Shown here in pieces: positions 20,879-28,746 of a stretch of 64,000 bases of DNA; position 1 is the stretch's first letter, and each line of letters starts with the position of its first letter. Source of the stretch: Malachius bipustulatus (taxonomy: Eukaryota; Arthropoda; Insecta; Coleoptera; Melyridae). The translations under genes were made by a program, and so were the position numbers. Location: positions 2,090,437-2,154,436 of the forward strand of contig OU342636.1 in the NCBI GenBank assembly GCA_910589415.1. Reading direction: 5' to 3'. Under the pieces are notes generated by a model. The model was given only the letters and a program-made list of their open reading frames with translations. It was not told the origin of the DNA and did not search any database.

Positions 20879-21952
20879 ATGATCGAGTTGAATGATGAAT
20901 ATGCAGAAATGCATTTTCTTTATGGTTTTTGCAATGGGAATGCTCGACGTGCTGCAAGAGAATACCGTTGTCGATACCCCAATCGAGAACATCATCCCGA
21001 CTATCGAGTTTTCATGCAGGTTCACAATGCATATGTTGAAGGCCAAGTGCCTGGTGGTCCAAACCGAGAGGGAGGGCTTTTGCTCCTTCCTGAGGAAGAA
21101 GTTCTTGCTCGAGTTAAAGCTAATCCCGGAATTAGTGTACGTAACCTTTCAGTCAATACTGGCATTTCAAGATTCTCCAGTACATCGAATTTTAAAAAGA
21201 CAATAATTGCTGCACCCCTTTCACATTCAACGGGTGCAAGCACTTTTGCCAGATGATTATCTGAAAAGAGTGCAGTTTTGCAGAGAAATCTTGCGACAAT
21301 CCAGGGAAAATCCTTTATTTTTTAATTCGATTTTATGGACAGACGAGGCCAATTTTAGACGTACTGGGTTATTCAATATTCACAATATGCACTACTGGGC
21401 TGTAGAAAATCCACGAATCATTAGAGATCACAGATTTCAACACCAATTTGGATTAAATATTTGGGCTGGAATAGTAAACGGCCTATTAATTGGTCCTTTT
21501 GAGTTACCAGCTAGGGTATACATGGCGAAGACTATTTAGAATTTTTACAAAATGAATTGAATGCGTTGTTGGAAAATGTTCCATTAGCTGTTCGTACACG
21601 AATGTGGTTGCAACACGATGGAGCTCCTCCGCATATGGCTCGTCCTGTTCGGGAGTTTCTTGAAGAAACCTACCATGAGAGATGGATAGGGCGGGGAGGG
21701 ACCATACAGTGGCCACCCCGTTCCCCGGATCTTAACCCTTTGGATTTTTTTCTGTGGGGGTGTTTCAAAGAACCGGTTTACTCGAGAGTGCACCACAATG
21801 TGCAAGATCTTCGAGAAACGATCGACATTATGGCTAATCAAATTCGAAATAATGAGGCCTTCAGACGACTGAAACAAAAATTTTTGCGACGGTGCCGAAT
21901 GTGTATTAGAATGGAAGGAAGACATTTTGAGAATATGTTAAACCACGTTTAA
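20879..21952 (+). pseudogene. Mariner-like transposase (D,D,41,D), frameshifted
   Basis: ATG at 20879 opens the helix-turn-helix N-terminus (DEYAEMHFLYGFCNGNA). Catalytic motifs: WTDEANF (first Asp), LQHDGAPPH (second Asp), SPDLNPLDFFLWG (third Asp, 41 residues after the second). Tc1/mariner enzymes cut and paste at TA. Frame changes near 21165-21210 and 21515-21560 disable it. Related copies lie at 29483, 37080 (minus), 46617 and 54099. D,D,41,D spacing is reported for a minority of mariner lineages. Confidence 0.85.
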
Positions 21953-22560
21953 TAAAATAAAAACTTAATGACATGTCATCGCCGTATACTTAATATGCTT
22001 AGCTATTGCAAATAAATGTAATTTAAACCCATTTCGTGTGTATTATTGTTCATATTACCATAGGACGATAATTTTCAAAATTGAACATTTTAGATTTTGG
22101 AAAATTTTAATTTTTAGTGGGGATAATGTAATAAACGTGACATTAGGCAATAAGGGCATTAAACGTAGAAGTTTTTCTGAAAAATGTTCACGTTTTATGT
22201 GCGTTAATTTTTTTTTTATGGTCACTCAATTATCACGATGATTTTTTTAAATCTCTAAAATCGAAGAAAAATGGTCTCAACTTTTATAATATGCAAAGGA
22301 CAATTCCAAAATAACAATTGTAAGAATAAGACGTTATTCTAAAACATTTATAGCGTAGAAGTTCATTTACAAAAAAGAAGTTAATTTTTTTTTTAATTTT
22401 TTTCTTATCGAATGTAGCAATTTTTTTAAAAATCATAAAATGGCGAATAACTCGAGAACCGTAAACATTCGGACCACCCTTTGTGGGATTTTTTTTTGTT
22501 CCAAATTACCCCCCCTACCACTGGGTTTCGTTTGATCCATGCCCTCTGGGACACCCTGTA
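20879..22560 (+). mobile_element. Mariner-like element 1, right part with right TIR
   Basis: A transposase pseudogene, about 600 bp of AT-rich 3' sequence, and the terminus GGGACACCCTGTA ending at 22560, followed by TA. No matching left TIR occurs between 20879 and the gypsy element. LINE-B's 5' end abuts the transposase start, so the left TIR probably lies beyond the left edge of the window. Confidence 0.7.
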
Positions 22561-22964
22561 TACATATATCATAATATCATCTTTATTCAAATTTTTTAAA
22601 AATTATTATTTTTATGTTAATCACTTTTAGAATAATTTAGAAAAAACTTCAAAATATTTTTATCATTTTGACCCAAATTAGAACTCAAATTATTTCATTA
22701 CTATGTTTCATTATATCGTTTTTATTGCTGTTGAATTTACAAATTTTATGATTAACAATTTACAAGAACTTAGATTTTAATCTCAACTTCTGTAAGTATA
22801 AAATTTACATCTTTATAAGACCTATGTACTAAATTTCAATATTGTTAATCATTTTATAGAGAGCCCTGAAGAAGAATTAAATAAAATTCGAAAGCTTGGC
22901 GTAGAAAAAAGAGTGTTCATTTCTTAAAACGACTGCATTCCCAAATAATTGCTAATATCATTTA
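22561..22964. other. AT-rich stretch without gene; one CTGAAGA…GAAA motif
   Basis: No coding frame. The only recognisable feature is CTGAAGA (22866-22872) and GAAA (22890-22893) flanking a GAATT/AATTC stem, a layout like the hammerhead ribozyme core. Confidence 0.4.
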
Positions 22965-23344
22965 TACAGGGTGAGGGTGATTCATGAGTGACCTTACATA
23001 GACCAATGGTGATAAGCGGACTTCAAGGCGGGTCGAAAACCACAAAAAAATTTTTTTTGTGTGATTGGTTAAGAAGTTACAGGGTGTTTTATGTCTCAGG
23101 TACAAAACTTTGATAGGCGATATTTCTGAGACGGCTGGAGATATTTTGTAGAAATTTACCAGGAATGGTGCATTCCGGAAACTCATCAAAACCGCATTCT
23201 GAGTTAATTAAAAATCCAGGACCGGACTTGAAAATTTTTGCCCCCATGGTCTTTGGTTTTGGAAATGGATCCATTTCCTGGTCGTCCCGCCTCACGGTTC
23301 GGTCTAGTTTAACTTGCTCCATTCAAAATGTCATTATAATATGT
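22965..23344. mobile_element. Truncated TACAGGGTG-type element
   Basis: Left terminus TACAGGGTGAGGGTG at 22965, preceded by TA. A second ACAGGGTG word lies at 23080. No right terminus before 23345, where a different sequence begins. Noncoding. Confidence 0.5.
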
Positions 23345-23700
23345 AATATCAAATCCTATCTTCAATAGGTAAATCAATCTCAACCCTTTTCACTTCGAAA
23401 AGGTTTAAACTATTTTTAACATCCATGTAATTAACATAATTCACTGGAATTTTTGCAAGACAATTGTTGTTGATTCTTATAATAGAGCCTTCATCTTCAT
23501 CTATCACTTTTGTATGCAATGTTAACACCTGTAAATTTCTGGAATTGCCAATAACTGACAATTGTCCTGATGATGGGCTAACCCCCGAAACCGGTTGACA
23601 AGCTCTTTTTTCAATAAATTATACTCATATGACCTAGATTTTTATTTTTATTCGATGAATTTGAGTATACTATGGCCAACCTATATGATTATTTATAATA
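23345..23700. other. Unclassified stretch with a minus-strand frame and CTGATGA…GAAA motif
   Basis: A 70-codon minus-strand frame (23349-23561, HTKVIDEDEGS, FEVKRVEIDLP) looks protein-like but matches nothing I recognise. CTGATGA at 23567-23573 and GAAA at 23587-23590 bracket a GGG/CCC stem. Possibly the end of a retroelement. Confidence 0.35.
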
Positions 23701-24600
23701 ATAAGCCAGTGGCGTGGGTAGGAAAAGGGTAAAAATGTCTAAATTTCTATAACCGTTTATGAGTTCATTTTTGAAGAAATTGAACTGAAATTTTCACTGT
23801 AATCAGCTACACTAATAACCTTTAGTCTACGAAAATTTCAAGAAGCAAATAAGAAAAATGACGGAGATATTCGATTTTTAACTTCCGAAACCGGAGAAGG
23901 CGATTTCTCGGTAGTCCCTAAAAATGTCTGTCACCCTGTCTGCCCGTCTGTGCGTTTGCTAGGAAACACTCTAGAGCCGCATTTATCGTCGTAGAATGTT
24001 CAAATTTGTCTTGATTGATGAGGCGCACGTTTCCACGATGCCTATTGAAAATGAGCGGAATCCGTTACCGGGAAGTGTCTTTTTATCTGGAATTTCGGGA
24101 ACGACCTAGGAAACACTCTAAGGCCCGTATTCACAAAGCGTTTCTGTCCTGTAATATCTCGAAAATAATTAAATAAATGGGATGGAGATATGCAGTTTTT
24201 ATGCGTTAGAGTGAGATGGGTATAATTGATTACGTAATTATTTAGGAAATTATCGTTTGTGAATACGGGCATAAGTGTCTGAAAGTTGCACCGACCGAAA
24301 TGAGTTGTGGCATGGACGAACCTTGGGACCCCCAAATACGACCTATTGAAAATGGGCCGGATCCGAGAATTATAAGGCCCCCGTTCAGGGCCGTACCTTT
24401 TTTTACAATGTCCCTACTATAGGATTTGTTTCTCGGTGACGGTACATGGCGAAAAGATTCTGTTTGCACAGTTACTTAGGGAAAGCATTGACGTACAAAC
24501 TTTATTGATTTTGTTTTTCGGAAAAAAAAATTATGTGAGCGGCAAAAATTTTTGCCATCATTTTTCGAAGCTCACCTATCATTTTTTGCACGATTTCGAA
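23701..24600. repeat. Unclassified repeat with two diverged direct units; split by a MITE
   Basis: AGTGGCGTGGGTAGG at 23705 begins a segment whose first 90 bp recurs inverted at 41826-41925. GGAAACACTCTA occurs at 23961-23980 and 24108-24120, and ATTGAAAATG at 24045 and 24344, marking two diverged direct units. A pyrimidine-rich GTCTGTCACCCTGTCTG patch lies near 23925. No coding frame. Confidence 0.4.
24122..24271. mobile_element. MITE, second copy of the GCCCGTATTCAC family
   Basis: 150 bp with TAA at 24119-24121 and 24272-24274. The right half matches 2080-2142; the left half is diverged. It inserted in the second direct unit of the surrounding repeat. Confidence 0.75.
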
Positions 24601-25391
24601 TTTGTTGAGTGGTTTATGAGTTATAAACAAGTGAAAATCGCAATGTTTCAACTTCAAAGTAGTGTAGAACTAGAACGGCTCAAGATATCTAAAAACGGTT
24701 TACATGTCCCCGAGCATGTCCCTATCCTAACTTTTCATGTTTTATCCCACTATTGTCCGTATTCATCAAACTTCAAAATATAACTCTGCGGTTATATTTT
24801 GAATTTACTGACAGCTGATTGGTCTAATGCTCAAACCCTACGAACGCTACGAATTTTGAACCAATCACATATTCCAAAATATAACCCCAGGGGTTATATT
24901 TATTGATGAATACGGGCCTTAGTAGAGTAAATTTTAATACAGGGTGATGAAAATTATCCGATTTTTTATCACCCTTTATTAAAATTTAAACCACATACAT
25001 AGTAAGATACTATGTGAAAAGTTAAGATAGGGACATGTAAACCATTTTTCGATATCTTGAGCCGTTCTAGTTCTACACTGCTTTGAAGTTGAAAATTTTC
25101 GATTTTCACTTGTTTATAACTCATAAACCGCTCAATCTAAATTCCAATGGTGAAAACCACCTGTATTCGATTTCTTCAGACATTTAAAAAATATAATATT
25201 TTACAGGGTGTTCCCGTTAAAATAACGAAGTAGGTGTCAACTTCCGGTATTTCCGGAAGTTCGGCCATCTTGAAAATATTTTCCTTGAGTTTCTCATGGT
25301 CACTTATGTCTGGAAAATTTTTAATTTGAGGCTCTAGGACCAATAGCTCCCGAGATATGGCTGCTCCGTACCCTTAACTGATCACGCTGTA
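24597..25391. mobile_element. Palindromic element related to 39084-39945, left arm shortened, hit by a MITE
   Basis: Shares the ATGAGTTATAAACAAGTGAA and TTTACATGTCCC blocks in both arms with the complete copy at 39084-39945. The central pair ATACAGGGTGATGAAAATT lies near 24939. The right end CACGCTGTA (25391) is intact. The left arm stops near 24597, so the left third is missing. Noncoding. Confidence 0.75.
24754..24918. mobile_element. 165-bp MITE with TCCGTATTCATCAAAC ends
   Basis: Inverted ends GTCCGTATTCATCAAAC and GATGAATACGGGCC, with an internal inverted pair (AAAATATAAC). It splits a sequence that is continuous in the sister copy at about 39477, which fixes the boundaries within a few bases. 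A 3-bp target like TTA is likely. Similar end logic to the GCCCGTATTCAC family. Confidence 0.7.
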
Positions 25392-25440
25392 TAATGCATA
25401 TAATTACATATAATTACATATAATTAATAATAATAGTTAA
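25392..25440. repeat. Short tandem ACATATAATT repeat
   Basis: About four imperfect copies of a 10-11 bp unit (CATATAATTA) directly after the palindromic element. Confidence 0.7.
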
Positions 25441-25814
25441 TCTACCAATGACGTCTAAAAAAATAGACCCAGCATTCCATTCATAAATAAGAAATAATCA
25501 AAATCCATAATCTAATTTGTATCTTCATGTGAGTTGGAAAAGGAGTGACCGATCGCATAAACAGAGTATTGCGGTGAAAATGGCAATGCTGTTAGAGACC
25601 TTCGCGATGAGAGCCAGTGACGTAGGGGTTTTGAAGAGAAATATTATTACCTGTGTATTTAGGACGAAAAATAGCGAGTTTGGGTTACTTTGTATGATTA
25701 ATGTAATACCGTACTTATCTGTCTGTATGAAGATCAATCCTACTTTTCTTAGATGTATAGAAAGCCAAAGCAACCTCTTCTCCTGATTCACAGGAAAGCT
25801 AAGACAATACATAC
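25441..25814. other. Unassigned sequence with open frames on both strands
   Basis: Frames of about 90 codons exist on both strands (25517-25786 plus, 25525-25812 minus). Neither has a motif I recognise, and overlap on opposite strands argues that at least one is chance. GACGTCTAAAAAAATAGACCC at 25450-25470 pairs with an inverted copy at 27611-27644. Confidence 0.3.
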
Positions 25815-26451
25815 TGTTACGGGTCTCACAATAAATAAATCACCACAAAAGTCTGCAAATCTTTATTGACCAAATTATAACCTTTAATTAATAATAAACA
25901 CACACAGCTGACTACACTACTACTCTTGTACTTGTCTGTTATTTAAACCGCTATACTGTCACTACTGGCTTCCTTACTTCACACTTCACTACTGCGCTGT
26001 CTATACTTCAGTCTACACTGCTTCACGTTCAGGATACCACTACCGTTCCACGCAGCCGCAGGCGGTCCTTATATAGTCCCCCGACGCATCAGTAGTCACG
26101 TTCTAGTAGATACATTCTCGACTCTCGTTGATTGTAGAAATCCCATCGGCCGTCAACACGTCATTCCAGACCTGCGTCGAACTGTCGCGAACGTGTCATT
26201 GACTAATCCAGTATGTAAACAAAGAAATTGGTGGACTAGAATGTTAAAGAAGTAACTGCTAGAATTTCTCCAGAGCGGTCTTGTTATAATACTTTAGCAT
26301 ATTTAACTAGTAGATTACAAAAGACATTCATAATATTTTTTCTTATTTATTAGACCCTCAATAAAGGTGATTTGTGAAATTTTTGGGACAAATGTATAGA
26401 TATTTCTAAATTAAACAGGAAAGCAAATCTTAGGAAGGAACTGGTGTAACA
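25815..26451 (-). repeat. Solo LTR (637 bp)
   Basis: On the minus strand it runs TGTTACACCAG…GACCCGTAACA. It shows a TATA-type promoter (CTATATAAGG, about 26073), a GC-rich start region and AATAAA-like signals near the 3' end. No gag or pol is adjacent. No clean target duplication (CATAC on the left, GTTGA on the right), so flanking sequence may have been rearranged. Confidence 0.7.
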
Positions 26452-26554
26452 GTTGAAGTTGTAAAGTCATCCAATTTACGAACATCTTCTGAGATAACGG
26501 TATATTAGAGGATAATTAGAAAATTGTAAATATTGAACCAAATTGACGCCGATG

Positions 26555-26944
26555 AAGTATATTAGGTGTTATATTGATAATTGGGCTTTAGGTTCCGGCT
26601 TACTATTTTCGAAGTTACCAATCGGAAGTTTAACGTTTCGGGACTGATTAGTCTCTTGCTCACAGTAGTAGATCACATAAGTAGAGTACAAATAAAAATT
26701 GAAAAGTAAAATTAAAAAAATATAAAATATAATATGACATTTATATTTGTTAAAATCTAAAACTTCGAAAATAGTAAGCCGGAACCTAAAGCCCAATTAC
26801 ACTGAAATACTTTCGGGAGATGGGACCGATGAGATAATTATCCAAAGGGGTACAATAAGCGCAAGCTTCAGTACAAGGGCTTTGAACCTACCCTAGAAGT
26901 TATAATAATGAAGCCCAATTATCAAAATAATACCTAATATACTT
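26555..26944. mobile_element. 390-bp MITE with nested inverted repeats
   Basis: Outer inverted repeats 26555-26588 and 26911-26944 (33-34 bp, TATTAGGT…TTGGGCTT). A second inverted pair (GGTTCCGGCTTACTATTTTC at 26591-26610) returns at about 26760-26785. The loop carries a stem-plus-GAAACGTT motif on the minus strand (26636-26665). Noncoding. Confidence 0.65.
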
Positions 26945-28341
26945 ACAATGGGACGTACTGTTGAAATTTGTCACATTAGGTAATTGCAATTCTCACACTG
27001 CATGTTCAGATGATAATTTTTCTAGTTTTCCAAAGTTTTTTTTCCTACGGCGAATACAGCACTGATATGACATAGCCTTACTTACTAGTACTCACCTACG
27101 AAAACAAACTTCTGGGCTTAAATCGTCTCTTTTCTTGCAAATCAAGCAAGTTCTCACCATTTTGTATAGTCTATAATTTTAAATTGGTGAAAATAATAAC
27201 ATGAAACACTTTAATTTCTACAAAACACTCGTCTAAAGAAATCAAAATAGGGACTACACCGCACTCGAAATGATGAATGGCTTCGTAAAATTTGTAAAAA
27301 TATCGTAGTCGAATAAACATACGACGTTGCCGAGCATTTTCTGTTTCATTTCTGAACATTGAAAATTATGTTTAAATATGATTTAAATCACGTCTATCCC
27401 ATTATTGTTGTTCGAGTTTTTATAAATATTATGCTATTTAATTATTAGTAAGGAGTATTTGGCGTAGTTTGTATTGATAATGTCTTGTTTAAATATTTAC
27501 GTCATGGTTTCAAGAACGATAGAATAATTGAAAAATCTTGTCACGGTAACGATTTGGCAAACATGCAATTGCGGCTGACAATGAATGATTTTGTAAAAAT
27601 GTAAACAAGGGGGTCTATTTTATTTAGACATCATTTTAATCTACCGACTTGTTTTTATCTTATTTATCTATGTAAAGTTGTCCCAAATGCAGTATAAATT
27701 TTGCATGGTTAACTTTTAATGGTTAATTTTAACTCAAGTTAAATTTTTGAAAAAATAGCTTTTTAACGATTACCAAAGTTAATTAGCGATTAACTAAGTT
27801 AACTTTTGGATTAACTTTGCTCTACTTTGGAAATAAGTAATAATTGTGAACAGTAAATAATAAGACTTGACTTTGATAACCACATAAAACTTATCTTATT
27901 GAGCAAATCTTTAGGTCATCTGTTCAAAATGTCTTCCTCCTAAACGGAAAGCGATGTTAGTATTCAATAACCGCACGACGTGCACTTTCATTAGAAAAAG
28001 CATACAACAAATGTGTATTAAAGCAACCGAGTGAAACAGGGCAGTTCACTATTTCTCTTTCAACACTTTACATGTTTTATTGTCTTCTATTTTAGAAAAT
28101 ATTGACCTTTGTTAACACTTTAATGTGTATTAGCATCAGTAAATCATTATCATTATAATTAAATTCCATTAGTTGTTCTATAATTATTATTCAATCCATT
28201 TTTCTTTTTCATATGTTTAACTATAAATCCTAAAAAACACGTACATTATACACTGATTTTCAACAACTTATACATTATATACATAGTATAACCGATTGAA
28301 GAGAGAATAAAGTTTTAAATCTTATTTACCCTTAATTTCAG
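26945..28341 (+). other. AT-rich noncoding sequence, probably the LSM3 intron
   Basis: No transposon protein is recognised. It ends with a pyrimidine-rich tract and TTTCAG at 28336-28341, a good 3' splice site for the LSM3 exon. No upstream LSM3 exon could be read here. Confidence 0.5.
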
Positions 28342-28518
28342 GCTTATGATCAACACATGAATATGATTCTCAGTGATGCCGAAGAGACTATCACTACAGT
28401 TGAAATTGATGAAGAAACTTATGAAGAAGTGTATAGAACCACGAAACGAAATATTCCAATGTTGTTTGTAAGAGGGGATGGTGTTATTTTAGTTTCACCA
28501 CCAATGCGAACATCATAA
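28342..28518 (+). CDS. LSM3: LSm3, U6 snRNA-associated Sm-like protein, last coding exon
   Basis: After the acceptor TTTCAG, phase 0, the exon encodes 58 residues ending in TAA at 28516-28518: [40 protein letters not shown]. These are the second half of the Sm fold; GDGV is the loop of the Sm2 motif that contacts RNA. LSm3 is a ring subunit of the Lsm2-8 complex on U6 snRNA and of the cytoplasmic Lsm1-7 decapping complex. The full protein is about 100 residues, so 40-45 come from upstream exons not visible in the window. No stop or shift, and synonymous-type conservation, indicate a living gene embedded in transposons. Confidence 0.93.
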   Translation, partial: AYDQHMNMILSDAEETITTVEIDEETYEEVYRTTKRNIPMLFVRGDGVILVSPPMRTS

Positions 28519-28746
28519 AAATACATTTTATCCATTTACAAGTGACTTTTATTTTTCTTTTAACATTGAGAGGTTTGTAGTTGAAAAATCAAATGAAAAT
28601 AATGCAACTGCTGTTAGCTGTTTATTTTTGGTTGGCCATTTGGTTCATAGAAGCGGTTCCGAGGGCCTGTTGTAGCACTTTACCTGCCGGACCTAGGCCA
28701 ACATTCAACAGGAATGGGCCAACCAATTCAAAGAATGGTCGACATA
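28519..28746 (+). other. LSM3 3' UTR and short flank
   Basis: Follows the LSM3 stop. No consensus AATAAA is obvious before the mariner-like element at 28747. A frame at 28581-28955 begins with a hydrophobic stretch (LLLAVYFWLAIWF) but runs into the transposon TIR and is probably chance. Confidence 0.45.

Noticed and set aside
21022..21925. Minus-strand frames opposite mariner-like transposase 1
   Set aside because: Shadows of the transposase; no motif on that strand.
25517..25812. Opposing frames of about 90-95 codons
   Set aside because: Both strands are open over the same bases, neither has a recognisable motif, and the segment ends at a solo LTR.
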